Notes under the pieces: model-generated
Databases searched by the model: none
What the model saw: the letters and a program-made list of their open reading frames with translations, nothing else
What the model was told of the DNA's origin: nothing
Made by a program: the position numbers and the translations under genes
Assembly (NCBI RefSeq): GCF_009429125.1
Contig: NZ_CP045529.1
Coordinates: forward strand, 3,038,001 to 3,102,000
Length of the DNA stretch: 64,000 nucleotides
Reading direction: 5' to 3'
Source: Luteimicrobium xylanilyticum
Lineage (GTDB): Bacteria > Actinomycetota > Actinomycetes > Actinomycetales > Cellulomonadaceae
Part shown: in pieces, positions 8,372-16,894 of the stretch
Numbering within the stretch: the stretch's first letter is position 1
Layout: every line of letters begins with the position of its first letter

Positions 8372-9594
8372 GCCGGCTTCCCGCCGTCGTCGGGGAGGTT
8401 GCGCTCGGCCTCGGCGACCATGGGCGGGATCCGGTCGGGCTCGTCGCGGGCCGTGTCTCTTCCCCGGATCGTCAGGTGGTCGTCGGTGCCGAGCTCGGGG
8501 AACTTGTCGTGCCCGTGCAGGTAGAGCGTCACGGTGTTGAGGACGGCGACGAGCGGCACAGCGAACAGCGCCCCGACGATGCCGCCCACGAACGACGCCG
8601 CCGCGACCGACAGCAGCACCGCGACCGGGTGCAGCGACACGGCGTGCCCCATGAGGAACGGCTGCAGGACGTGGCCCTCGATCTGCTGCACCAGGAGCAC
8701 GACGCCCAGCATGAGGAGCGCGATCACCCAGCTCTTCGCGACGAGCGCCACCGCGACCGCCACGGCACCCGTCACGACCGCGCCGACGATCGGCACGAAC
8801 GACCCGACGAACACGAGGATGCCGAGCGGCAGGGCCAGCGGGACCCCGAGGATCAGGGCGCCGAGCCCGATCCCGACGGCGTCCACGAACGCCACGAGGA
8901 TCTGTGTCCGCGTGTAGGCGGACAGCGAGACGAGCCCGCGCCGGCCGGCCTGGTGCACCCGGTCACGGGACCCGTACGGGAGGAGGCCGACGATCCAGCC
9001 CCAGATGGTCCGGCCGTCGTGCAGGAAGAAGAACGTGCAGAACAGGGCGATCAGGGTGCCCGCAGCCACGTGGCCGACCGTCACGGCGGCGCCGAGCGCG
9101 CCCGACACCCAGGTGCTCGTGTTCGACGAGAGGGACTTGGTCGCCGTGTTGACGTACTTCGTGATGTCGTCGCCGTCGAGGTGGAGGGGGCCGGTGCGCA
9201 GCCAGTCCATGAACTGGTCGAAGCCCGCCTGCGCCTGGTCCTTGAGGTCCCCGAACCCGGACGCGATGGACCCGCCCGCGGCCGCGACGAGCCCGAGGAC
9301 GACGACCACGAGGCCCAGCAGCGCCGCCGCGCACGCGAGCCCACGCGAGAAGTGCAGCTTGTTCTCGAAGAACCGCACGACCGGCGTCAGCAGGACCGTC
9401 AGCATCAGCGCGATCGCGACCGGCACGACGATCACCTTGAGCACGACGGCGAGGTACCCGATGACGACGAGCGCCCCCGCGATCGCGAGGAAGCGCCACG
9501 ACCAGGCGGCGGCGGAACGGACCGACGGGGGCACCGACGACGCGGCGTCGGTCGACGCGGCGGGGCCGGGCGGCGGGGCAGAGGTGGCGCTCAC
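8368..9594 (-). CDS. AI-2E family (PerM-type) membrane permease
   Basis: 408 residues with about eight hydrophobic segments: a cluster at residues 33-70, a central hydrophilic region of about 60 residues, then several helices to about residue 355, including the family region ILVFVGSFVPIVGAVVTG. Members transport diverse small solutes or act as Na+(Li+)/H+ antiporters, and very few are characterised. The Pro/Ala-rich N-terminus is cytoplasmic. It precedes ilvA with a 4-bp overlap, so the two are co-transcribed; whether the permease concerns amino acids is not known. Confidence 0.85.
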   Translation of the reverse strand: MSATSAPPPGPAASTDAASSVPPSVRSAAAWSWRFLAIAGALVVIGYLAVVLKVIVVPVAIALMLTVLLTPVVRFFENKLHFSRGLACAAALLGLVVVVLGLVAAAGGSIASGFGDLKDQAQAGFDQFMDWLRTGPLHLDGDDITKYVNTATKSLSSNTSTWVSGALGAAVTVGHVAAGTLIALFCTFFFLHDGRTIWGWIVGLLPYGSRDRVHQAGRRGLVSLSAYTRTQILVAFVDAVGIGLGALILGVPLALPLGILVFVGSFVPIVGAVVTGAVAVAVALVAKSWVIALLMLGVVLLVQQIEGHVLQPFLMGHAVSLHPVAVLLSVAAASFVGGIVGALFAVPLVAVLNTVTLYLHGHDKFPELGTDDHLTIRGRDTARDEPDRIPPMVAEAERNLPDDGGKPA

Positions 9595-9671
9595 GGGATC
9601 ACCCTACGGCCCGGCACGGTCCTCGCACGGGGTGTCCGGGCGCGCGTCCGGGACCCCATTTCCGCGCCGGG

Positions 9672-11384
9672 TCAGAAGCGCGGCTCGCGCTGCTCGACGA
9701 CGCGCTGCAGGAACGCGGTGTCGTCCGCCGTCCAGCCGTCCGGGGCGGCCAGCGCGGCGAACCCCTGCGCGTACTCGAGCTCGAACTGGTGCCCCTGCCC
9801 CATCGGGATGTCGCCGCCCGCGGCGAAGAACAGGTCGCCCGTGAGCTGCTCGAACGTCACGACCGGGAACCACCGGGTCGCGGAGACGACGCCGCGCCCC
9901 CGCGGTTCGGACAGCCAGTCGGGACGGTCCCAGATGGTGTCGGGCGACCACCACGTCACGCCGTCGGACGGGTGCTGCGCATAGACGACGCGCGGCGGGT
10001 CCCACGTCCCTCCGAGCGTGAGGGGGTCGCCGTCGCTGCCCGCCGGGCCGGTGAGGAAGCGGACCCGGGCGCCGCCGTCGACGACGGGTGCCACCTCGGG
10101 CGTCCCCGCGTCGCGGTCGTCGGTGACCGCCCGCCACATCGGCGCGAAGCTCGGCGTCCCGACGAAGAGGGCGCCGTCGGTGCGGCTCGCGACGTCCTGC
10201 GGGCCGCTGAACGCCGCCTGCATCCCGAACGAGCCCAGCGAGATCCCCGCGACCTCGAGCTTCGGCCGGTGGTCGGCCGGCAGCTCGGACCACCGGGCGA
10301 AGACGGCGTCGAACAGCGCACGCCCGGCGTCGGCGGGATGCTCGCGGTCGCCGATGAAGCTCAGCCAGCTCGGCAGGTTCGAGTACTGCATCGCGGCGAT
10401 CGCGGTGTCGCCGCCGTGCAGGAGCTCGAACGAGTCCGCCATGCTCCAGTCGACCCAGCCCGAGCCGGTCGTCGTGACGACGAGCAGATAACTGCGGTCC
10501 CACGCGTGCGTGCGGTCCAGCTCGGCGACGACCTGGGCGGCGGTGGTCGAGACGTCGTCGTCCAGGCCCGCGTACACGCGGATCGGTTCCCGGACCTGGG
10601 TGGCGTCCAGCCCCGTGCCCGAGGGGAGCGCCGCCTCGAACGAGGCGAGCTGCGCCGTCGTCGGGCCGCCCGTCACGAACCGTCGGCCCTCCCGGCCCAG
10701 GTCGTCCCACGGCTCGAGCGAGGACGGCGAACCGGACCGTTCGGCCGCCGTCGGCTGGTCGACGCCCGCGTCGTAGGAGGCGTTGGCCGCCGCGAACGAC
10801 GCGTTCAGCCCTCGCAGGACGCCGTCCCAGATGACGCCCGAGAACACGCCCCACGCGAGCGCCCCCACGACGACGACGGCGACGGCCCGGGCCACCGTCG
10901 CCGGCACGACCCGCCCGACGAGCCGCGCGAGCCGGCGCGTGACGTTCCGCAGCCACCGCGCCAGCGCCAGGAGGGGGACCGCGACCACGACCGCGAGGAC
11001 CGGGACGAGCACGTACCCCCACGACGACGTCCCCGGCATCCCGAGCGCCGCGCGGACGTCCTGGTCCCAGCGCGCCCCGGCGACGACGCTCGCGACGACC
11101 GCGACCGGCACCAGGACGGCGAGGACGCGGCGCGCCGGGCGCCGGCCGGGGACGAGCCTGCGGCGGACGTCGAGCGAGCGCACGAGCCACCCGAGCACCG
11201 CCCCGATCCCGTACCCCGACAGTGCCGCGATGCCCGTCAGCACGCCTTGCACGACCCAGCCGCGCGGGATGAGGCTCGGCGTCTGCGACACGCACGCGAA
11301 CAGGAGCGCGACGGCCGCCGCGACCGTGCCCAGCCGGGACGGGTAGGCACGCGCCCAGGTCCGGACACGACTCACGCTCGGCAC
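9672..11384 (-). CDS. Membrane-anchored alpha/beta hydrolase (DUF2319 type)
   Basis: 570 residues. The N-terminal half carries four to five transmembrane helices (about residues 18-175), and the C-terminal half is an alpha/beta hydrolase domain with the nucleophile elbow GISLGS. This two-part layout matches the Abhydrolase_9_N plus Abhydrolase_9 proteins widespread in actinobacteria, whose substrates are unknown. The GTG start has a GGAGG-type ribosome site 7 nt upstream. The gene stands alone. Confidence 0.85.
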   Translation of the reverse strand: MPSVSRVRTWARAYPSRLGTVAAAVALLFACVSQTPSLIPRGWVVQGVLTGIAALSGYGIGAVLGWLVRSLDVRRRLVPGRRPARRVLAVLVPVAVVASVVAGARWDQDVRAALGMPGTSSWGYVLVPVLAVVVAVPLLALARWLRNVTRRLARLVGRVVPATVARAVAVVVVGALAWGVFSGVIWDGVLRGLNASFAAANASYDAGVDQPTAAERSGSPSSLEPWDDLGREGRRFVTGGPTTAQLASFEAALPSGTGLDATQVREPIRVYAGLDDDVSTTAAQVVAELDRTHAWDRSYLLVVTTTGSGWVDWSMADSFELLHGGDTAIAAMQYSNLPSWLSFIGDREHPADAGRALFDAVFARWSELPADHRPKLEVAGISLGSFGMQAAFSGPQDVASRTDGALFVGTPSFAPMWRAVTDDRDAGTPEVAPVVDGGARVRFLTGPAGSDGDPLTLGGTWDPPRVVYAQHPSDGVTWWSPDTIWDRPDWLSEPRGRGVVSATRWFPVVTFEQLTGDLFFAAGGDIPMGQGHQFELEYAQGFAALAAPDGWTADDTAFLQRVVEQREPRF

Positions 11385-11480
11385 GACCGACCTCCGCTCC
11401 CCGGTCCGACGAGGCGTCGCACCGCCGCGCAGAACGTACCAACCGCGGTGACGCCGCGCGCCCCGACGGACGTGGGGTGA

Positions 11481-12254
11481 CTACTCGATCGCACGGCCCG
11501 CCGCGACCAGGACCCGCTGCAGGCGGGCCTTGCGGAGGTTCGAGCGGACGACCCGGTCGAGGTCCCGGTCGTCCGCCGCGAGCGTCCCGACGTCCTCGAA
11601 CGCGGGCACCCCGGCCTCGGGCGCCCCTGCCACGGCGACGCTCCAGCAGTACCCGAGCGCCTGCCGCAGGGTCCGCACCGCGGGTTCACGACGCCGCTCG
11701 GCCGGGACCGCGGCGAGGACGGCCGTCGCCGCCCGGCAGGCGTCGACCGCGGCCTGCGCGGTGGCGGGGTCACGCAGCAGCCGCGGCTCGCAGATCCCCG
11801 CGACCGCGGCCCGCGCGACCAGCGGGTCCGGGCCGTCGGCCCAGGCGCCCACGAGCCGACGCAGCCGCACCGGGTCCGCGTCACCGAGCCGCTGCAGCGC
11901 CATCGCGACGCCCTCGCGTTCGCGCCAGCCCGCCGACGCCGCCGACGTCCGGAGCAGGTCGACGAGCGCGCGGGCCGCCGGGCCGTCGTCGTCCGCCTCG
12001 GCCAGGAGCCGCCCCAGCCCGACGACGCCGCACACGCGCTCGAACTCGTCGTCCGACGCGGCGAGCGCCCGCAGGAGGGACCCCGGCAGGACGTCGGCGC
12101 ACGCCGCGACCAGCTCGAGGTTCGCGCGCGGACCCGGCAGCCCGGACCGCTCGGCGAGGTAGCTGCGCAGCGCCTCGCCGGCCGCGTCGTCGCCGCTGTC
12201 GTCGAGCAGGAGCAGCGCGGTCAGGTCGGCGCGGTACGCGTCGCGGCGTCGCAT
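11481..12254 (-). CDS. HEAT-repeat-like protein, function unknown
   Basis: 257 residues, predicted all-helical and rich in Ala/Leu/Arg, with a run of helical pairs that looks like HEAT or armadillo repeats (for example EREGVAMALQRLGDADPVRLRRLV). Such proteins act as scaffolds; some actinobacterial members resemble DNA-alkylation-repair HEAT proteins, but I see no catalytic motif. The ATG at 12254 was chosen because GAGGAG lies 2-8 nt upstream; the frame stays open further upstream without a good start. Confidence 0.65.
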   Translation of the reverse strand: MRRRDAYRADLTALLLLDDSGDDAAGEALRSYLAERSGLPGPRANLELVAACADVLPGSLLRALAASDDEFERVCGVVGLGRLLAEADDDGPAARALVDLLRTSAASAGWREREGVAMALQRLGDADPVRLRRLVGAWADGPDPLVARAAVAGICEPRLLRDPATAQAAVDACRAATAVLAAVPAERRREPAVRTLRQALGYCWSVAVAGAPEAGVPAFEDVGTLAADDRDLDRVVRSNLRKARLQRVLVAAGRAIE

Positions 12255-12309
12255 CTCCTCACCCTCCCCCGCTCCGGCCGTCGGGGCACGGCCCACGGCG
12301 GCGCGTCGC

Positions 12310-13188
12310 TCAGCGCGGCCGGCGCCGCGACCCTCCGGTGCGGCCGGCACCCGGCTTGCCGCCGCGGCCCTTCGCCGCGCCGCGGGCCCTCGCCCCGCCA
12401 CCGGCCCTCATCCCGCCGCGACCTTGGCCCGCGCCGTCCTGGGGACGCTTCGCGGACGCCGACGACGCCCGCCCCTTCGACGCGGGCTCCGTCACCTCCG
12501 CCCGCCGTCCACGCGACGAGTTGGCCGTCCGGCCGCGGACGATCCCCACGAAGTCGTCGACGTCGTCGGTCGTGGCGTCCACGGGCCAGGCGAGGGCGAC
12601 GGGCGCGGAGGGGGCGTCGTCGAGCAGGCGGTACGTGAGGTCCTTGCGGTGGTGCAGGCGAGCCAACGACTGCGGCACGACGAGCACCCCGATCCCCGCC
12701 GCGACGAGCTCGACGGCGAGCCCCGTGGTGGTGGGCTGCTCGACCGGGCGGCGACCGGGGACGGGTCCGGGCCAGGCGAGGACGTCGTCGGCGGGCTGGA
12801 GCAGCACCTCGTCGTCGAGCTCGGCGAGGGGCACGTGCTCGGACTCCTCGAGCGCGGCGAGCAGGTGGTCCTTCGGCACGACGACGACCGCCGCCTCGTC
12901 GTACAGCGCGATGGCGTGCAGGCCGTCGCGGTCGACGGGCAAGCGCAGGAGCGCGGCGTCGACGGAGCCCGCGCGCAGGAGGTCGGCCGCTTCCGCCGCG
13001 GGGACGGGGACCAGGTCGAGGGGACGGTCGGGGCGCCGCTGCGCCCAGGTCCGGGCCCACTTCCCCGGGGTCGCGCCGGGGACGTAGCCGAGCCGGAACG
13101 CCCGGGGCGCGTCGGCGTGGTCGGGCACCGCCGCGTCGTCGGGCTCAGGGCCGTCGTCCGGGCCTCGCGTCACGTCGTCCGTCTCCAC
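12310..13188 (-). CDS. LysR-type effector-binding domain protein without HTH, with basic tail
   Basis: 292 residues. Residues 30-210 fold like the periplasmic-binding-protein-type effector domain of LysR regulators (FRLGYVPGATPGKWARTWAQ near the start, then alternating strands and helices), but the usual N-terminal winged helix is absent. The last 70-80 residues form a low-complexity tail rich in Arg, Gly, Lys and Ala (SKGRASSASAKRPQDG, then many RG pairs). The gene is divergent, at 50 bp, from a DUF5997 gene, an arrangement I recognise from other actinobacteria. It may bind a ligand and nucleic acid through the tail; no function is known. The start is GTG. Confidence 0.72.
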   Translation of the reverse strand: METDDVTRGPDDGPEPDDAAVPDHADAPRAFRLGYVPGATPGKWARTWAQRRPDRPLDLVPVPAAEAADLLRAGSVDAALLRLPVDRDGLHAIALYDEAAVVVVPKDHLLAALEESEHVPLAELDDEVLLQPADDVLAWPGPVPGRRPVEQPTTTGLAVELVAAGIGVLVVPQSLARLHHRKDLTYRLLDDAPSAPVALAWPVDATTDDVDDFVGIVRGRTANSSRGRRAEVTEPASKGRASSASAKRPQDGAGQGRGGMRAGGGARARGAAKGRGGKPGAGRTGGSRRRPR

Positions 13189-13238
13189 CCGACCAGGCTA
13201 TCGGCGCCCGACCGACCCGGGCTCGGTACGCTGGCGCC

Positions 13239-13631
13239 ATGAGCTCCAGCCCGGCCGCGCGCCCGTCGTCCCACCGCATGAAGCCCGCGACCGCGGCCAA
13301 GAAGCTCGGCATCTACCTGCCCGCGACGCCCGAGGAGTTCCAGCAGGGGTCCGTCACCCGCGACGAGCTCGCCGAGCTCGAGAAGAACCCGCCCGCATGG
13401 CTCGAGACGCTGCGCCGCGAGGGCCCGCACCCGCGCCCGGTCGTCGCGGGCCGGCTCGGGGTGTCGATCGCGGGCCTCGCGCGCGGCGGGATCACCGAGC
13501 CGCTGACCACCGCCGACATCGACGACCTCCGCGCCGACCCGCCGGCCTGGCTCGTCGCCGAGCGCGAGACGCACCGCAAGGTCCTCGAGGAGGAGGAGCG
13601 GATCGCCGCCCGCCAGCGCGGCGAGAGCTGA
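13239..13631 (+). CDS. DUF5997 family protein
   Basis: 130 residues. Conserved family features visible here are the opening MKPATAAKKLGIYLPATPEEF, a middle helix pair, and the segment VVAGRLGVSIAGLARGGI, which resembles a helix-turn-helix, then a charged C-terminal helix. The family belongs to actinobacteria and is of unknown function. It is divergent from the LysR-effector-domain gene and probably shares a promoter region of about 50 bp with it. Confidence 0.8.
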   Translation: MSSSPAARPSSHRMKPATAAKKLGIYLPATPEEFQQGSVTRDELAELEKNPPAWLETLRREGPHPRPVVAGRLGVSIAGLARGGITEPLTTADIDDLRADPPAWLVAERETHRKVLEEEERIAARQRGES

Positions 13632-13659
13632 CCCTCCCCGCCCGACGACGGCACCCCGG

Positions 13660-13989
13660 TCAGGCGTCCGGCTCGCCCTCCGCACGCCTCGCCGCGCGGT
13701 CGGTGTGCCCCAGCGCGAGGTCGGGGGCCACGACGTCACGCAACCTCGCCTTGAGCTGAGGCAGCTCGGGGAACGCGCTCTCCACGGACCGGTCCCAGAT
13801 CACCTGCTCGGCGGCGCCGTCGTCGGGCCTGACGCTCACCCGGAAGACCCCGCCCGTGCCGGGGACGAGCGCGACCTCGCCGAGCCGGGCGCCGAACGTC
13901 GTGAGCAGCTCCTGGGCGACCCACGACGCGCGCAGCATCCAGCGGCACTGCGTGCAGTACTCGATCGCTACGCGCGGCGAGGTGGTCAC
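13660..13989 (-). CDS. SelT/SelW/Rdx-family thioredoxin-like protein
   Basis: 109 residues. The short alpha/beta protein begins with a beta strand and a CTQC redox motif (CxxC near residue 12), then a helix and the VFRVSVRP strand, matching the Rdx (selenoprotein W-like) family with Cys in place of selenocysteine. Members are presumed thiol oxidoreductases. The GTG start overlaps the stop of cystathionine gamma-synthase (GTGA), so the two are co-translated, placing this protein with sulfur amino acid metabolism. Confidence 0.82.
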   Translation of the reverse strand: MTTSPRVAIEYCTQCRWMLRASWVAQELLTTFGARLGEVALVPGTGGVFRVSVRPDDGAAEQVIWDRSVESAFPELPQLKARLRDVVAPDLALGHTDRAARRAEGEPDA

Positions 13990-15236
13990 GCGAGCGCCTG
14001 GTCGAGGTCGGCGAGCAGGTCGGCGGCGTCCTCGATGCCCACGGACACGCGCACGAGGTCGTCGGGGACCTCGAGCGCCGACCCCGCGACCGAGGCGTGC
14101 GTCATGCGGCCCGGGTGCTCGATGAGCGACTCGACCCCGCCCAGCGACTCCGCGAGCGTGAACACCCGCGTCCGCCCGACGACGTCGAGCGCGGCCTCCT
14201 CCGAGCCGACCCGAAACGACACCATCCCGCCGAAGCCCCGCATCTGCCGCGCCGCGAGCTCGTGGCCCGGGTGCGACTCCAGTCCCGGGTACAGGACCTG
14301 GGTCACCCGCGGGTGCTCCTCGAGGAACGAGGCCACCGCCGCGCCGTTCGCGCAGTGCCGGTCCATCCGGACGGCGAGCGTCTTGAGCCCCCGCAGCGTC
14401 AGCCAGGCGTCGAACGGGCCGGCCACGGCACCCGACGCGTTCTGGTGGAACCGGACCGCGTCCGCCAGGGAGGTTCCGCCGTCGGGCGCGGGACGTCCGC
14501 CCGGGAGCGCGACGGGCTCGCCCGCGGGGCCGCCGTGCCCGACGCGCGGCCCGACGACGAGCGCTCCCCCGACGACGTCGCTGTGCCCGCCGACGTACTT
14601 GGTCGTCGAGTGCACGACGACGTCCGCACCCAGCGCCAGGGGCGTCTGGAGGTAGGGCGTCGCGAACGTGTTGTCGACGACGAGGAGCGCGTCGGCGGCG
14701 TGCGCGACCTCAGCGAGCGCGCCGATGTCGCTGATCCCGAGGAGCGGGTTCGTCGGCGTCTCGACCCAGATCGCGCGGGTGCGGCCCGGCTGGACGGCGG
14801 CGCGCACGGCCTCGACGTCGGAGAGGTCGGCGGCCGTGTGCTCGACGCCCCACGCGCCGAAGACCCGCGCGACCAGGCGGTACGTGCCGCCGTAGGCGTC
14901 GTCGGGGATGACGACGTGGTCGCCCGGGCGCAGCACGGCCCGCAGGAGCGCGTCCTCCGCCGCGAGCCCCGACGCGAACGCGAAGCCGGCCGTGCCGCCC
15001 TCGGCGGCCGCGAGCGCCGCCTCGAGGGCGGTGCGCGTCGGGTTCGCGGAGCGCGAGTACTCGTACCCGCCACGCAGTCCGCCCACGCCGTCCTGCTTGA
15101 ACGTGGAGGTCGCGTAGATGGGCGGTACGACGGCGCCCGTCGTCGGGTCCGGGTCCTGTCCCGCGTGGATGGCGCGGGTCGCGAAGCCGGAACCGGACCA
15201 GTCGTCGTGCGCGCCGGGGCTCGTCTCGGGAGTCAT
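13986..15236 (-). CDS. metB: Cystathionine gamma-synthase / gamma-lyase (Cys/Met PLP enzyme)
   Basis: 416 residues, fold-type I PLP enzyme. The PLP lysine is K213 in HSTTKYVGGHSD; the conserved YSRSANPTR region and VETPTNPLL are present. It makes cystathionine from O-acyl-homoserine and cysteine, or cleaves it; sequence alone does not separate synthase from lyase. Relative to the family there is an insertion of about 20 residues rich in Gly/Pro (near 231-252). It lies downstream of cystathionine beta-synthase in the same orientation, and overlaps the SelW-like gene, giving a transsulfuration cluster. Confidence 0.88.
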   Translation of the reverse strand: MTPETSPGAHDDWSGSGFATRAIHAGQDPDPTTGAVVPPIYATSTFKQDGVGGLRGGYEYSRSANPTRTALEAALAAAEGGTAGFAFASGLAAEDALLRAVLRPGDHVVIPDDAYGGTYRLVARVFGAWGVEHTAADLSDVEAVRAAVQPGRTRAIWVETPTNPLLGISDIGALAEVAHAADALLVVDNTFATPYLQTPLALGADVVVHSTTKYVGGHSDVVGGALVVGPRVGHGGPAGEPVALPGGRPAPDGGTSLADAVRFHQNASGAVAGPFDAWLTLRGLKTLAVRMDRHCANGAAVASFLEEHPRVTQVLYPGLESHPGHELAARQMRGFGGMVSFRVGSEEAALDVVGRTRVFTLAESLGGVESLIEHPGRMTHASVAGSALEVPDDLVRVSVGIEDAADLLADLDQALA

Positions 15237-15270
15237 GCTCCCCAGGCTATCGACCCCCTCCCCCGCGCCG

Positions 15271-15329
15271 AGGTAGTACGGCCGCCGGTATACCTCGCGA
15301 AGTAGTACGGCCGCCGGTATACCTCGCGA
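15271..15329. repeat. Tandem palindromic element between metB and cbs
   Basis: A 28-bp unit (GTAGTACGGCCGCCGGTATACCTCGCGA region) occurs twice, at 15273-15300 and 15302-15329, with one base between. Each unit is an imperfect palindrome (GGTA...TACC). The centre, ACCTCGCGAAGTAGTACGG, closely resembles the centre of the 58-bp palindrome at 43844-43901. It lies in the 105-bp gap between two co-directional genes. Confidence 0.75.
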
Positions 15330-15341
15330 GGGGGGCGGGCG

Positions 15342-16748
15342 TCAGGAGCCGAGGAACCCCAGCAGGTCGTGGCGGGTGAGCACACCGACGGGCTTGCCGT
15401 CGTCGACGACCAGCACCGCGTCCGCACGCTCGAGGGCGGCGCGCAGCGACTCGACGCTCTCCCCGCTCCCGACGAGCGGGAGCGACGGCCCCATGTGCTT
15501 CCCGACGCGGTCGGCGAGGGACGCCTGACCGGTGAAGACGACGTCGAGCAGGTCGCGCTCGGTCACGGCGCCCGCGACCTCGCCGAGCACGACGGGCGGC
15601 TCGGCCGAGACGACGGGCATCTGCGAGACGCCGTACTCGCGCAGGATGTCGATCGCGTCGCGCACCGTCTCGTGCGGGTGGGTGTGCACGAGCGCCGGCA
15701 TCTCGCCGCTCTTGCCGCGCAGCACCTCGCCTACCGTCACGCCCGACGCCGCCGGGAGGAACCCGTACGACCGCATCCACGCGTCGTCGAACACCTTGGA
15801 CAGGTAGCCGCGGCCGCCGTCGGGCAGGAGCACGACGATCACGGCACGCGCCGCCGCCTCCGGGTCCTCGCGCTGGAGCCGCTCGGCGACGCGCAGCGCC
15901 GCGACCACCGCCATGCCCGACGACCCGCCGACGAGCAGCGCCTCCTCGTGCGCGAGCCGCCGCGTCATCTCGAACGACTCGGCGTCGGTCACGGCGATCA
16001 CGTCGTGCGGGACCTCCGGGTCGTAGGCGGACGGCCAGAAGTCCTCCCCGACGCCCTCGACGAGGTACGGCCGCCCGGTCCCGCCGGAGTAGACCGAGCC
16101 CTCGGGGTCCGCGCCCACGATCTGCACGACGCCGCCGTCGGCATCCGGGCGGGGCAGCGACACCTCGCGCAGGTACCGGCCCGTGCCGGTGATGGTCCCG
16201 CCGGTTCCCACGCCCGCCACGAAGTGCGTGATGCGGCCGTCGGTGTCGGCCCAGATCTCGGGGCCGGTGGACGCGAAGTGCGACGCTGGACCGTTGGGGT
16301 TGGAGTACTGGTCGGGCTTCCAGGCGCCCGGGATCTCGCGGACCAGCCGGTCGGACACGGAGTAGTACGAGTCGGGCGAGTCGGGGGCCACGGACGTCGG
16401 GGTCACGACCACCTCGGCCCCGTACGCCCGGAGCACGTCCCGCTTGTCCTGCGAGACCTTGTCCGGGCACACGAACACGCAGCGGTAGCCCTTGCGCTGC
16501 GCGACGAGCGCCAGCCCGACGCCCGTGTTCCCGCTGGTCGGCTCGACGATCGTCCCCCCGGGCCGCAGCGCGCCCGACGCCTCGGCCGCCTCGATCATCC
16601 GCAGGGCGATCCGGTCCTTGACCGAGCCGCCGGGGTTCACGTACTCGACCTTCGCGAGGATCGTCGCGTCGAGTCCTTCGGTGATCCGCGTCAGCCGGAC
16701 GAGGGGGGTGTTCCCGACCAGCTCGGACACGTGCTCCACGTAGCGCAT
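15342..16748 (-). CDS. cbs: Cystathionine beta-synthase
   Basis: 468 residues. The PLP domain has the lysine in NPGGSVKDR (K44), the SGNTG loop and the phosphate loop GVGTGGTITGTG. Two C-terminal CBS domains follow from about residue 340 (MPALVHTHPHETVRDAI and LPLVGSGESVESLRAAL). It condenses serine with homocysteine to cystathionine in the cytosol. There is no N-terminal haem domain, as in other bacterial enzymes. It precedes cystathionine gamma-synthase, so reverse transsulfuration is encoded here as a unit. An O-acetylserine-dependent variant cannot be ruled out. Confidence 0.93.
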   Translation of the reverse strand: MRYVEHVSELVGNTPLVRLTRITEGLDATILAKVEYVNPGGSVKDRIALRMIEAAEASGALRPGGTIVEPTSGNTGVGLALVAQRKGYRCVFVCPDKVSQDKRDVLRAYGAEVVVTPTSVAPDSPDSYYSVSDRLVREIPGAWKPDQYSNPNGPASHFASTGPEIWADTDGRITHFVAGVGTGGTITGTGRYLREVSLPRPDADGGVVQIVGADPEGSVYSGGTGRPYLVEGVGEDFWPSAYDPEVPHDVIAVTDAESFEMTRRLAHEEALLVGGSSGMAVVAALRVAERLQREDPEAAARAVIVVLLPDGGRGYLSKVFDDAWMRSYGFLPAASGVTVGEVLRGKSGEMPALVHTHPHETVRDAIDILREYGVSQMPVVSAEPPVVLGEVAGAVTERDLLDVVFTGQASLADRVGKHMGPSLPLVGSGESVESLRAALERADAVLVVDDGKPVGVLTRHDLLGFLGS

Positions 16749-16894
16749 GGCCCCACGCTAGCCGGGCCGCACTGACCGCGACGGCCCCGCGTCCGACGGC
16801 GCAGGTGCCGCCCGCGTGACAGCGACGTCACGATGAGGTGAACGCGCGCGGCGGAACTGGCGCCTGACGGCAGCGAAGGCGCAGGCTAGGCGCT

